A DNA stretch of 64,000 nucleotides, taken from positions 10,710,174 to 10,774,173 of the forward strand of contig OX439045.1 in NCBI GenBank assembly GCA_949317995.1, written 5' to 3'. Each line of letters begins with the position of its first letter. Position 1 is the stretch's first letter. The notes below the pieces were generated by a model. It had not been told where the DNA came from and did no database searches. It saw only the letters and a program-made list of their open reading frames with translations. Positions 46,150-57,666 of this stretch are shown here, piece by piece. This DNA comes from Acholoe squamosa (lineage: Eukaryota; Annelida; Polychaeta; Phyllodocida; Polynoidae). The translations under genes and the position numbers were made by a program.

Positions 46150-46588
46150 TCCCGTATGGGGATGCGCGACAAGCAGTCGGCATTGATGTGCTTAGCACCA
46201 CTCCTGTGTTCGATGTGAGTATTTGTCACAACAAACTCAGAGAGGTGGTTCAGCCATCTCCCCATCATTCCTTTGGCATCCTTAAAATTAAGGAGCCATT
46301 GGAGTGCGGAGTGGTCAGTACGCAGAACAAAATCTCTGCAGAAGAGAAAATGCCGGTACTTTTTTGTGTAGATGACCACAGCTCTCTTTTTGTGGTACAG
46401 TAATTGCGTTGAGCCTTGTTCACGCTGTTGGAGGCAAAGGCCAGGGGCACCTCCTTTCCATCTTGGATTTGAGACAATGCAGCTCCAATGCTTTCATTGG
46501 AGGCGTCGGTATCCAAAATGAACTTGCCGTCGGCTCTAGGGTAACTACGAACTGGAGTTTCTCTGAAGAGACATTTCAGTTCTTCCAA
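46140..46588 (-). pseudogene. pol: RNase H domain of element B, frameshifted
   Basis: The N-terminal half reads FILDTDASNESIGAALSQ and ASNSVNKAQRNYCTTKREL. A frameshift near 46385 moves the rest (VLRTDHSALQWLLNFKD, IEHRSGAKHINADCLSR) to another frame. Both halves match the Ty3/gypsy RNase H pattern. Confidence 0.8.
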
Positions 46589-46647
46589 TGCGTCTATGGC
46601 ATCTTGTGTTAGTACAACCTTTTGTCTCCCCTTCTTTTTGTGGATTA

Positions 46648-46855
46648 TCAGCTTTTGTAATAGAGCCGATATTCTCGAGAAGTTAGGGATAAAGTCCCAG
46701 TAGTAGGAGCAGAATCCGATAAAAGATCGGATCTCCTTGCTATCGGGTGGTCTACTGATTTCCTAAATAATTTGCATTTTTTAGGTTTCAGCTTTAGACC
46801 ATTGGTTTGTAGTCGATCTAGGGCAGCGCAGAGGTTATCGAGACATTGTCGATAT
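46648..46855 (-). pseudogene. pol: RT thumb fragment of element B
   Basis: RQCLDNLCAALDRLQTNGLK followed by LKPKKCKLF is the RT segment that normally follows the YLDD region. It is separated from that region by the MITE at 46856-47319 and loses frame shortly after CKLFRK. Confidence 0.75.
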
Positions 46856-47319
46856 GTGACCCATCCTAACAAAATGGTACGGAAGTCGCAAATAGAAAAT
46901 GTTTAGATATTGCCATATTCATTTAGAGCTCATCAAGAGCTTTCATTTGGTATATAACACTTGCATATTTGAACCAGGTTGCCCTCTGTGGGTCGTCTGG
47001 CAGTAAATGTAGTCGTATCAATCAATAAAAGATTAAACTGAGATAATTAACATATTAAACATATAATAATTCATAAATCCTATATAATTCCAATGTAATT
47101 CTATATAACCACAAAAGTTACAGCCATGTCTATTGGGCATTTGGGGCTTAAGGTAAGTTTAGTAAGCAAGGTTTCTAAAAGACATGTACCCATATGTTAC
47201 AAAAATGCTAAAATATCAATTTTGAGACTTTTGATATTTTTGACACTATGCAACTTGAAAAGGCTATAGCTAGGCTTCTACATGTGCGACTTCAGTACCA
47301 ATTTGTAAGGATGGGTCAC
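46856..47319. mobile_element. 464-bp MITE inserted in the element B reverse transcriptase
   Basis: Its termini are inverted repeats of about 35 bp: GTGACCCATCCTAACAAAAT with GGTACGGAAGTCGCA on the left, and their reverse complement on the right. The flanks are ATAT at 46852-46855 and 47320-47323; because this is palindromic, the duplication could be TA with a TIR starting TGTGAC. The RT homology breaks exactly here. No coding capacity. A truncated copy is at 50896. Confidence 0.85.
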
Positions 47320-47685
47320 ATATGTGTTTCCATAGACGATGATGTCATCCAAATACACTAGGCATTTATCCCTCAGATAATCCCTAAGTATGGATTCCAT
47401 CATTGCCTCGAACATCGCCGGGGCATTACATAGTCCAAATAGCATGACATTGAACTCGTATAGCCCCATATGAGTCACGAATGCTGTTTTCTCTCTATCT
47501 TTCGGGTCCATACCAAACTGCCTATATCCAGATTGCAGGTCAAGAGTGCCGAACCATTTGGCTCCACCGAGAGATTCTAGACATTTGTCGATTCGAGGTA
47601 AGGGGTATGCATTCTTCCTAGTGACTCCGTTCAGTTTTCTGTAATCGATACAGAACCGACGTGTTCCGTCTTTCTTCATTACCAT
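47278..47685 (-). pseudogene. pol: Reverse transcriptase palm of element B
   Basis: RT motifs in order: FCIDYRKLNGVT, FGTLDLQSGYRQ, LFGLCNAPAMFEAMM and CLVYLDDIIVYGNTY. The catalytic YLDD is intact. The last residues of the frame come from the inserted MITE. The preceding part is in another frame (shift near 47685). Confidence 0.9.
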
Positions 47686-48089
47686 AACGACATAGACCAG
47701 GGACTGTCACTGGGGGAAATTATTCCTTCTGCCAGCATCTTGTTCACTTCGTCTTCCATAGCAGATTTCTTAGCTATGGGTAGATGTTGGTAAGGCAGCT
47801 TGATAGGTCGGACATTGCCAGTGTCCACCTGGAGTTGAACCAGGTTGGTTCGACTGAGAGGTTCCCCAGGGGCAGTAAAAGCAGTCCCATACAGGGACAG
47901 CTTATCGATAACCTCCTGTTGATACTCCTCTCCTAAGTCAGAGTCCATGACTAATGGTACTAAATGCATTGGTAGGCTCGTGGGTGGGGGCACTCCCAAC
48001 GTGGAGACATGCATTTCATTGTCTTGTGATGACGCGTGACTCGCAATGCAGGCCGAGGTACCGATTGTCATTCCTTTCTGCAGAACCAC
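47679..48089 (-). pseudogene. pol: Pre-RT part of element B Pol
   Basis: This frame holds the segment just upstream of the RT fingers (VRPIKLPYQHLPIAKKSAME, then LAEGIISPSDSPW). The upstream part should hold the protease, but no DTG/DSG-type active site is visible down to the gag remains at 48217, so protease is lost or too decayed. Confidence 0.75.
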
Positions 48090-48216
48090 AGAGGTGGATC
48101 AGACCTTGTTGAAACAATGTCAACCGGGTTCGCAACGACTATCGTCTCGCCATCGATCTTGTTGGCTCTGCTTACTGAGGTTTGGGGCGATACTATGCCT
48201 TTAGCACCACCCCGCC

Positions 48217-50033
48217 CTAGTTTTCCGGAGCTGTTACATGTTCGGTTACCGAATTCTCTCTAGGAACTGGAGCTGGAGCTGGAGCTAACACCCCTAGTGT
48301 GGGGAACACAGCTTTTTTGGTCTCATAGACATCTGCGAAATCAAACAGTTCGGACATACTAATTTCAGGTTGCCATTTATCTTTGAGATACTGTTGACAA
48401 CCTGGGTCTCTTAGCCCGTTTATAAACCGGGTGGTAGCTTCTTGAACTACTACGGGTGCGTCTGGTTGGCACCCGGCGTATAGCTCAGAAACAAGATCTT
48501 GTATCGCAAACCCGTAGACTCTCATCCCTTCTTTGGGTTTCTGAGTCCGTTTGTACAAGAGGGCTTTCGGATCTTCCTCACCTACTTTAACGGTTTTGAT
48601 TAACCCCTGCAGGGTACCGTTACTATTTTTCTTGAAGGCTCGGATGACCAGCTGGCCGGGTCCTTCTTCTAATGCCTCCTTTAATGACATTAGCGCTTGG
48701 CGATCATTGGCTGCATTGGATAAGTTAACATTATGCCAATGGGACAGCCATTTCCGTTAAGGTGGATCGCCGGTAAAAGGTTTCACTTTTAGGGCCTTTG
48801 GCTTTGCAGCATCAGGGTCTCTGGTAGTGCCACAGTGTACCATTTTACAGGCATTCTGTGGCTCTCGGTACCACATCCAACCTTGTTGCTAGAATAGCCG
48901 GGTTGTGAGCAATTTTCTCCTGTTCCACAGGAGATAAGCCAGTCCGTATCTTTGGGGCGGTGGTACTCTGAGGTGTGGCCGAAGTCAACATACAAGTATT
49001 GTCATACTTCGGGACGGTATTGTTCCTCGGAAATTTTCATTTCCTTTATTTAAACCCGAATGCTTACCGAGCGAGGCATGTATTCCACCCCCTCTAGTTC
49101 TCATAGAACTATGAGAGTCAACTATCATATTTGGTTTATCGGGAATCTGGTTCAGCAAGATTTGCCGTTGTAGATCCACTGCCGATGCGCCACTCAAAAG
49201 TTCAGTTAAGTCTGTCTACCTTTTTTTACTTGAGCAGTTACTTGCTCATTAGTTTGTAAAAGCTCATTCAGCTGAACTTCTGTAGTCGTACCTTTTCTCT
49301 GTAAATCTTTTAATTCAAAAGATTTGGCAGCTAAATCGGTCGATATCTCTGATAGTTTTTTAGACTGTTCCTGGTAATCCGAGTTTAGAGAATTCTTTTT
49401 TTTTTCTAACTCTGTTACCTCAGCCCTTGCTTTCTTCAACTGCTTCAGTTTGACCAAGAGATCTTTATCCAGCATTTGACCAACCACCGATTTCTCTAGC
49501 GGTAAGCCGGACGGGGCTTCGGTAGGTGTTTTGACAAAAAAGCTGGGACCTGCTTGTTTTGGCTTGATATCCAAGAAGTGGTCTATTTCAGTCTCACTGA
49601 AAGCTTCAGTTATGGGTGTAACCATTGTTAAAGTACTACTATCGTCGATAGGTACTTAGTTTAGAGTCGAACGTTCCCCTTCTCTTCTCCTCACATTAGG
49701 AGTTGATGTAGTACCCTGTATTTCAAATACTGTGGTACTAATATCATCGAGGGAATGTGGAGTGTTAGGCTCTGTATGGGTAACAACCTGTGGGTCACCC
49801 ATAGGTAACTGAGGTCCCTGACTGATAATGGTCTCATTTTGGTCGGTAGTGATCGGTCCCTCCTCCTGAGATGGTATCTGTCTAGGTACTGTTACAAGTG
49901 GGTTGGTATTTGGGGTTCCTTGATTATTTGTAAAAGATCGTACTGCTTGTATAGCAGCTTGTCTTTCATCAAATGAGGAATCCCACTGTCCGATAGATGT
50001 GAAGGATCGATAAAGACCTTGGACGTAGTCCAT
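48217..50033 (-). pseudogene. gag: Gag remains of element B
   Basis: An ATG at 50031-50033 opens a frame that meets a TAA at 49656, then continues in the same frame to 49206 with a clear coiled coil (for example VTELEKKKNSLNSDYQEQSK). Pieces in other frames follow at 48985-49197 and 48789-48995, then a capsid-like piece at 48217-48690 (LKEALEEGPGQLVIRAF, LKDKWQPEISMSELFDF). No zinc knuckle is seen. The gene is broken by at least one stop and several shifts. Confidence 0.65.
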
Positions 50034-50108
50034 ATCAATGCATAAAGCTTGATTAACTCCAAGAGTACTCTAGTGTTGTCAGGCAAGTTTAGGTGGTCAG
50101 GGCAGCAG

Positions 50109-50632
50109 TGTAACCGTCAGGCCACCCATCGGTAGGCCTGTCGGGTTATCTGTTTTATGCGACTCCAATACTTAGAGACAACAACACAGGGAACTTAGAG
50201 TTTCCACAGCTTTATCACTTTGTTAAACATGGGTTGCTTGGTTCAAATGACAAAGTGAGCACATATCAATATATAAAGGTAATACTGTATGACCCTATCT
50301 AAGTAGTAGGTTTGCAACAGGTATTGGATATAGTACGGAGGTGCGAGAGGTCTTAGCGTCTAAGACACACTCTGTAAGGTAGAGACATGTGGTCCTTTAT
50401 ATAGTAGACTCATTAACACGTGATATGGTTAACATATAGATTGTAACTAGCAACGGCTGGAACCGTGCGGCAGATATTAATCTTCTTACATAACAGGCAT
50501 AGTGCCGAACTGGTTTGTAGAAACATAAGGTAACTGTCGGTACTGATAAGTACCCATATTTACATTACCGGTCGATAAGATATTATCGACATAGACATGT
50601 TATAGTTATAGGTTGTTTATAGACCCGTTACA
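50109..50632 (-). repeat. 5' LTR of element B
   Basis: Collinear with 40176-40702, with TGTAACCGTCAGGCCACCCA at the start and AGACCCGTTACA at the end. It carries an extra GCTTGGTTCAAAT near 50235 and lacks a few bases near 50300. Confidence 0.93.
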
Positions 50633-50636
50633 CACT

Positions 50637-50655
50637 TTTTTTTCTTGGCCTCAAT
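50637..50655. mobile_element. Right end of the inverted-repeat element interrupted by element B
   Basis: The T run followed by CTTGGCCTCA completes the terminal repeat whose other parts are at 39864-39898 and 40159-40175. Confidence 0.6.
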
Positions 50656-50869
50656 GAGGCAATCACAGCTGCAATATCAGCAATGAAACCAGTGGGCTTT
50701 CGCAGAAGAAATTACTATTTACCCCTTCTGGCAACACAATTTTAACAACCATTGGTTGGGAATGGTTTAGGGTCCATTGCTAAATGTAACAAAAAGGAAA
50801 TATCCGTTTAATGAATGCATTTATCAGTACTATTCTAATCAGAAGCACATTGTGATCGTAGCAAATCAT

Positions 50870-51084
50870 TGAGGGAATATTGATTTATTGCTAAATGTGA
50901 CCCATCCTTACAAAATGGTACGGAAGTCGCACATACAAAATGTTTAGTTATTGGCATATTCATTTACAGCTCATCAAGAGCTTTCATTTGGTATATAACA
51001 CTTGCATATTTGAACCAGGTGGTCCTCAAAGGATCTGCCGTCGGTAAATTTAGTCGGATGAGGGAATATTGATTTATTGCTAAA
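50870..51084. mobile_element. Truncated MITE copy between 26-bp direct repeats
   Basis: From TGTGACCCATCCTTACAAAA at 50896 to about 51056 the sequence matches the first 180 bases of the MITE at 46856, then stops without the second terminal repeat. A 26-base direct repeat containing GGGAATATTGATTTATTGCT lies on either side (50870-50895 and 51059-51084). Confidence 0.75.
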
Positions 51085-54000
51085 ATGGTATCGTTAGAAG
51101 ATGAAAATTTACCATCACATCATAATCATACATAACTATCACTAACTACTGGTTATTTGTGGCATTCTGTAGCAACTCGGTCTATGATGGGTCAAAATGT
51201 CTAATTAGACTGAATATGTTCACAGCATTTAATAATTACGTGTTGTATAGCATTGATAACACCATAAACATTGCAAATTATATATTTTGCTTCCCTTATC
51301 AAGCAGTTATTAGCATAAATATCAGCATGACAAATTTCAAAATATGCCCCATCTCATTGTGAACTATTACCTTTGGCTACCAGCCTATTTAAGAAAATAG
51401 AAACATATGGTAAATCCTGAACTTTCTGCAAAAGGCATTGTAAAGGTATAACGATCACCCTGTACCATAATTGCCCATTTACCATAAGGAAATGACGACC
51501 AATGCCATTGCATTGCTAAAGGGGCCATATACCATTGTTCTGCACTGCCACCCATACCCATTGTGACAATCACCAATCTTACCATATCCATGTGCTTGTC
51601 AATTCTATTCTCGTCATATTTTACTGCTCTCGTAATTTGTCCTGCAAAAGACCTCAGCAATGTAAAGATCCCAAAGTGGAAGCCTCTTTTGGAATCAGCA
51701 GTATTTATAGATACTTGTAAAATTGACTGAACCTTATTCTTCTATTGTTTTTGGTTCACACAATACTTGAATTACTTCTGTGGCTGAATGAAGGTATTGG
51801 TATGATAAGAGTAATGTAATTCCCAGTAGGCAGATACAACCAGAAGCTACGCTACATACCCCTCTCAAAGCACAGGATCCTATTGATCAGCCTTTCCAAA
51901 TCCCCTGAGTGACCTGTCGTATCTTATGTGCAGATAAGGGTACCCTCACTGAACACATTCTGGGATCTGATTTATCGTAATTATATAGTACATTTTGGTA
52001 CTAATAGTGGGCATATCCGCTAAAAAGACAGATTTGAAAATTTATGGAAACTTGTCTAAATATTTGGTAAATGCTCATCTAATTTGCTATGCATTTAAGT
52101 TTTTCCAATCACTGCTTGTTCAAAGTGCCCCAAAAAATATCACAGCTCAATACACTTTACAGGATGACCCTTGACATTCCTGCTCACCACAGTACCACCT
52201 GACTGACAGGAGTAGTATTCATCACACCTTGACAATCAGGACTGGCTATTCATCCACAGCACACATGTTCCCTCTACAGGAAATCAGACACACCTGATTG
52301 AGTACGAGAACAGGAATAAATACACTTCATGGGCTTTCTTTGTTTCAGAGCAGAAATATTTCATACAATCATTAGATATTTTAGCACATGGTTTAGAATA
52401 TTGTCTAGATGGCGACTGAAAAGAAACCCAAAATTCCATGCTGTGATAGGGGACATGCCAAATTTGATGTGATTGAATACAGCAATATCGGAATGAATCA
52501 TTGGGAATCCCATTCACTGTAGAGAGAATCTGCCAGCAATGGTGAACACTAAAATATTTGGGAACCCTAGGCCCTCGCCATTGACAGTGATTAACTGTCT
52601 TTTTATGGACTTCCTTTTACTGTGATATATGAAATAAAAATACTCAGAAAGACCATTCTTCAGGCTTTTAGTTTAGATCCATATTCAAGGCACACATATT
52701 GGCAACACAGAATAAAAGCAATACTTTGAATTGTTCTTTGTCACTTGCAAAATGATTTTGTGCTCCTTTGTCAATTGGTTGAATGATCATTTCAAATATT
52801 AAGATAATGAGAATTATTATAAGACATTCATCTGAGAATTGATTTTGGAATGAAAAGTAATGAGCATATCAATCCCCTATCTGTTTTTGATTCAATAAGA
52901 ATTGAGGGGGGGGGGTTGTTCGGTCATTGTGCTCTGTCATTCTTTCATGTCACAAAGGTGATAAGAGAAGAATTCAATTACCCTAATCAATCTTACCTTA
53001 TTGTTCCCTTAATTCACTTGTGAAATTAAAAGATCACTTTACCAAATCAACTGTATGAAAGCAAAAGGTCACTGCCCTTAACCTGAAGTTTCCTTTGTCT
53101 TTAAGTATTTAACTCAATGTATCTCTCGATTCCTTCTTCAGTATGTTTGACTACTTTAAATTTTTATAAAGCTTACAGAGTTTTGTCTAGGATTTCTGAA
53201 TTTTAAAAATTGATTGACTAGGACAGAAGACGTGACTCATTGAAACACAATGTGGAGAGAACTACTTATGCAGAGCATAAACATTTTAATGACACTTTAA
53301 AAGAGCACTTTGTGGCAAAGGAACTGCAAAATGGAGATCCCGACTTGCGCTATATGTACTATAGCAATATGTCATATCAGGACTCAAGGCATATTCCCTT
53401 TATAGCTTAGGGTTTAGCAAGAAAGCCGCAGGGTAATCTGTGGATTCTATATGAATGGCAACCTCTGATATGAACTTCCTACTGCTTAACTTTGATGTCT
53501 GCAAATGCATTGGGGCTGGTAAAGACACAGGGTGGACTTACATGTACCTAAGCTGCTTACCTCTGTGAGTCACCTTCATATCCTGTTGTATGAGTCCACT
53601 ACAGAGGAATGATCCATTATTCCTGAGGAACCCTCAGGGGGTTTCAGGAATCCCTGTGGGTGAGGATCGTGCATGTGCAGTCAGTGCTTGGATTTATGTC
53701 GTAAACAGTCCATTCAGATTCAACTGATTCAAAGACCGGGTTCACAGCTACCCTAAAAAAAACTCAAGATAAATGGAAAATAGATATAATAGTCAGAATT
53801 GGCATTTTTAATCGTGATGGTTCCAGTCCTAGGTTCTGTCCAGGAGGTTAATTCAAAAGGCTCTGTCATTGCTACCTATGCGATGTTAGCGTAAGCACAT
53901 CTCTTACGATCTCATAAGACCTAGTGTTACTACAATAAAATAGCTAGTGGTGTTAGGCCAGTAAGTAAAAGGAAGTACTATGCGGTCTTTCACTATTCTA

Positions 54001-55481
54001 CTTCCAGTACTAACACCACCCCTTATTTTATACTGAGAAATGATAGTGGTTTCCCCTGAGTTCAAGAGCACCTGTCTGGGGGACATTCCTCATCACAAAA
54101 GTGAATGCACCTGCTGAGAGTCCTTGTGGGATATTGAGGCTACTCATGAGTTAAGAGCACTTGAATGAATTTTCTCATAGTCCTTGAGGGCTCTTGAGTC
54201 TAATCATGCATTAAGGGCATAGTAACGTCATGCTTCCCTTCTGTCTCTTAGTTGGTGCAGGGGGGGGGCATTGTACTTCTAAAATACAAGCTATAATTTG
54301 ATCATACAGAAACAAGTGACTTACCAGTTCCTATGCCCAATGTGACTGACCAAAAGCTCTCATGCACCTCTTGTTCTCCTTTCAACCCTCCTTAAGAAGA
54401 AACTTTCTAAATATTTACATGGGTGATGCACTTGAAGACATTTCAGGGTCAAGTGCTCCCGGCAGGGTATATGTAATTAGCAGAACCCCAGTGTAGCCAC
54501 TCTTTAGAGAACAGGTTTTTCCACTGCTAGTTTTTACCTTCCACTGCTAGTTTTTTTTCTCTGTGGACCTGGCTATCAGAAAGGATGGCAGGCCTACCTT
54601 ACCATAGCAGTAAAGAATAAGGGAGGGACAACACTATATAGCATCTCATAGGTAGCGATGGCAGAGCCTTTTGAATTTACCTCCTGGGAGATTATAGAAG
54701 GAATGGAATGTTGTCTTTGGATCTTTTGAGGTGGGGAAGGTCGGAGAAAGGGTCTTTAATCTTCATTTAAAGGCAAATTTTATGGGTCACTCTTTAAATA
54801 GCTAATGTTCATAATTAGCTGTGGGACATATTAGATTCCCTTCAACAAGGTGTAAGGGGTAGTTAAGAAAATGACCACTAGGTGCCTGTAACGCTGGTGC
54901 TGAATCAAGACACTATGTTGTTGTTACTGCCCAATTACCTGTTGTGCTACAGTCACTTCATACCTAAAGGTCATGCATCATCAGAGGATGTGACCTGATT
55001 GGTAAAGCGAGGGACATGTGACTTGTGTCATGGCCCCTCAATGGCTCACCCTGACCCTGTCTGCACAATGCCCTTTTCTCTGAGTACTCCATTAAAGGAG
55101 GTATGCCAGAAATGGGCAGGGTTTTGATCGTGTGTCCACCAGAATGTGTTAGCTCCTGAAGGCCACACCCTAATGATATCATTATATTAGCTGCCTGACA
55201 ACAATAATAGCAAATTCTTCTGGCCCAATGACCATGATCTTATTTCATGTTGATATGCCCGAGATACTGACAGCCCATAGCTCTAGCACTCGAGGGCCGT
55301 ATCGCACACCCCCCGTGCGATAACCCGCGAAAATATCACACGCCGAGGTCATGTGACCATTTGATGACGTCATAGGTCCAAGATGGCGATGTAAACAGTG
55401 CGCACGGGGAGTCATTCTGGTAAATTTGATTCTATTTATCTGATTTAGATGAAAATAACATGAAATAAATGCAAAGGCACA
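51085..55481. other. Long stretch with no recognisable gene
   Basis: I read about 4.4 kb here without finding a conserved open frame, RNA gene or clear repeat. There are G runs at 52903-52916 and 54260-54268, and an 18-bp direct repeat (TTTCCACTGCTAGTTTTT with TTCCACTGCTAGTTTTTT) near 54516-54554. Confidence 0.5.
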
Positions 55482-55485
55482 CTCG

Positions 55486-55608
55486 TTGGAGGAATATCGG
55501 GGGGTTATCGCACTTGCCGATCAGGTGCCGCATCGCACTCCACCCGGCGGGCGTCGTGCGATACGGCACCTGATCGGCGCGTGCGATAACCCCCCGACAT
55601 TCCTCCAA
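55486..55608. mobile_element. GC-rich 123-bp hairpin insertion with CTCG flanks
   Basis: Arms of about 53 bp (TTGGAGGAATATCGGGGGGT through GATCAGGTGCCGCATCGCAC) pair with the mirror sequence ending ACATTCCTCCAA, around a short GC-rich loop. CTCG stands at 55482-55485 and 55609-55612, a candidate target duplication. It is far more GC-rich than its surroundings. Related GTGCGATAACCCGCG words occur upstream near 55315, so the region may hold a second, decayed copy. Confidence 0.7.
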
Positions 55609-55612
55609 CTCG

Positions 55613-56129
55613 TGAACCTTTGCTTATATATCAATATCCTCTATCCTACTAGCTTGTCAGCACTCATACATGCCTCTGGGTGTGGGCACTAATTGTGAGG
55701 CTACTTAAGGTAAATGAAACATAAGTTATGCAATTTCAGCACATCACATTGACTAGGGGAGTATGTGCAAAGGCAAGCATAATGGGTTTTCATGAATCTC
55801 AGAATGGATCTCCTTTCCTATAAAGTATAATATCTATCCTTCTTTCCTTTCACTTAAGTTTCAGGGTACAGACATAAATTATGGCCTATGCTATCAAGTA
55901 CATCAAAGGCACATGTGCAAGCATAATCATCACACATTGCGTTTAGACCACGGTCTGCACCTTTAGGATGCATTAGAATGCATGCTAGAATCTATGAGTG
56001 ACTGTCTGGCGACAGCCACTGAGCACTGCATTGGGATTTCTGGAGTAAAGTGTGAGTGCACCCCCCTAGAAAGAAACACATAAAAGCGCTTTTACTGAAT
56101 TAACTCCCACAATTACAATTGCGACTGAT
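55613..56129. other. No recognisable gene
   Basis: AT-rich DNA with no conserved frame or repeat that I can support. Confidence 0.5.
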
Positions 56130-56442
56130 ATTCAGTCATGCTTAACCCCGACCCTAAACCTAATCTTAGTCCTAATCTAAAATTTGAGCCTTAGCCCAAT
56201 TATAACCCTACTACCACACTTCATCCTAACCTTAATCCATATCCTGAATCCAAGTCTAACACTAATTTTTACAACAATCCCAACACCATCACATCCTCAT
56301 AACAACTCCTAAAATCCTATTGCCTGAGCCCAAAACTTCCACTAATACTAAAGCTAAACCCAACTCCAATTCAACTCTAGTTCAACCCAAGTCTAGGGTG
56401 AGGGGAAGGGTTAGTATTTGGGTCAATGTTAGGATAGATAAG
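56130..56442. repeat. Degenerate telomere-like palindrome, small
   Basis: The left part carries CCCTAA-type words (CCGACCCTAAACCTAATC) on the + strand. The right part carries TTAGGG-type words (GAGGGGAAGGGTTAGTATTT). The words are strongly decayed. The order is the same as in the larger tract at 60388-61795. Confidence 0.55.
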
Positions 56443-57033
56443 GTGAGCAACACTGATCAACTGAATAGTTTATTTGTCCAGCAAGAAGGATTGACCATTT
56501 TATTTATATATTATTATTTTTATCTTTATTGTCAAACACACAATACATTTCTTGGTGGGTGTTTTACCACAGAGATATGGGGGATCCACATAATTATGCC
56601 ACATATGGCTGTCTGTATGCCTGTTTCTGTTTCAGCTCACATTTCCATAAGTTAAAAGAAAACATACGGAGGTCTAAATGTGTATACATAAGGAAATTTA
56701 CCTGTTTCAGCTCAACATATGGAAACAAAAAATCACACATAAATGCTGCAATATATTACTCTAAATACAAGGGGCTCATTTCCCCTGCCTTCCAATTCAA
56801 TTTCCTTACATCCCCATTATATTACCCCCTATCATTTCCAGATTTCTTTGCTTCCCATTATAAAACAAAAAAAAGATTTTCACATTGTATAACATTTTTC
56901 TGATTACTGGGAGGTTATAATGCCGCATGTTATATGATGCATACATATATTGTGTATAACCTACGGAGAGGACACTGCCACCAATAAGAAACAAGAAATA
57001 AGAAATTCAATAATAAATGATTTCCTTTAGCTC
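56443..57033. other. No recognisable gene
   Basis: AT-rich DNA with small frames on both strands and no family resemblance. Confidence 0.5.
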
Positions 57034-57318
57034 ACAGTGTCATCTACTGAGGAACTCATGAGTTTAAAGAGAGATTTTCACTAGGACAGGCCACTGAAAG
57101 TAATTGGTTATATATAATCTGTGCTGCTATCTACTGAGAAGCTTATTCATGAATGGATTAGATATTTTCACCAGGAATGGCTGGTGAAAATTGTTTTCAT
57201 CCAGGTTTCCTGGTAAAAATCAGTGATATGTAGTGACTTTTCACAGTGCCATCTACTGACGGAACTCATAAATGTAGAGAGATTTTCACTGGGACAGGCC
57301 ACTGAAAATAATTGGTTA

Positions 57319-57539
57319 TGTAGAGGACAGTGAAAATATCTAGGATCACCGGGACTCGAACCCGGATCTCTGGCATGACATTCCAGCATGCTAACCATTA
57401 CACCACAATCCCTTGCCTGATATTTCCACCTTCCAACTACACCTGGATCGATATGATACACACTAGGGGAGCAGTGAATACCATGTAACTGGCCCCTGAG
57501 GGTCAATCTACCAGGTACAGGGATTTCTGGTCCCCTACA
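57319..57539. mobile_element. 221-bp inverted-repeat element carrying a tRNA gene
   Basis: The ends are TGTAGAGGACAG and, in reverse complement, TGTAGGGGACCAG. GTTA flanks both sides (57315-57318; 57540-57543). The neighbouring A-B repeat shows the empty site (57101-57120), confirming an insertion. Inside, a second inverted pair (GTGAAAATATC with GATATTTCCAC) brackets the tRNA. Confidence 0.75.
57341..57412 (-). tRNA. tRNA-Asp-like gene, anticodon GTC
   Basis: The 72-nt - strand sequence starts GGGATTG and has an A box (TGGTGTAATGG) and a perfect B box (GGTTCGAGTCC) with a CCGGG/CCCGG T stem. The anticodon loop ATGTCAT gives GTC, which reads aspartate codons. The acceptor stem pairs but with three G-U pairs, and the anticodon stem has one mismatch (A against G). 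It may therefore be a degenerating or SINE-like copy rather than a working tRNA. No intron. Confidence 0.7.
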
Positions 57540-57666
57540 GTTATATATGGTCTGTGCTGCCATCTACTGAAAAGCTTATTCATGAATGGATTAGATATTT
57601 TCACTGGGAAGGGCTGGTGAAAATTGTTTTCATCCAGGTTTCCTGGTGAAAATCAGTGATATGTAG

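Larger units (their letters stand above)
40176..50632 (-). mobile_element. Element B: decayed Ty3/gypsy-like LTR retrotransposon
   Basis: Flanked by LTRs of 527 and 524 bp with TGTAAC and GTTACA ends, and by CACT at 40172-40175 and 50633-50636. Order on the - strand: gag remains (50033-48217), pol remains (48089-44742), two extra frames (44233-42961; 41975-41301), polypurine tract, 3' LTR. The reading frames are split many times, the protease motif is missing, and a MITE interrupts RT. The LTRs differ by many substitutions and indels, so it is clearly older than element A and certainly inactive. Confidence 0.9.
57034..57666. repeat. Two-fold direct repeat around the tRNA-bearing insertion
   Basis: Block A (TCATCTACTGAGGAACTCAT with AGAGATTTTCACT) occurs at 57034 and 57243. 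Block B (TCTACTGAGAAGCTTATTCA through AATCAGTGATATGTAG) occurs at 57119 and 57550. The order is A-B-A-insertion-B, that is, a tandem duplication of about 210 bp later split by the element at 57319-57539. Confidence 0.85.
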
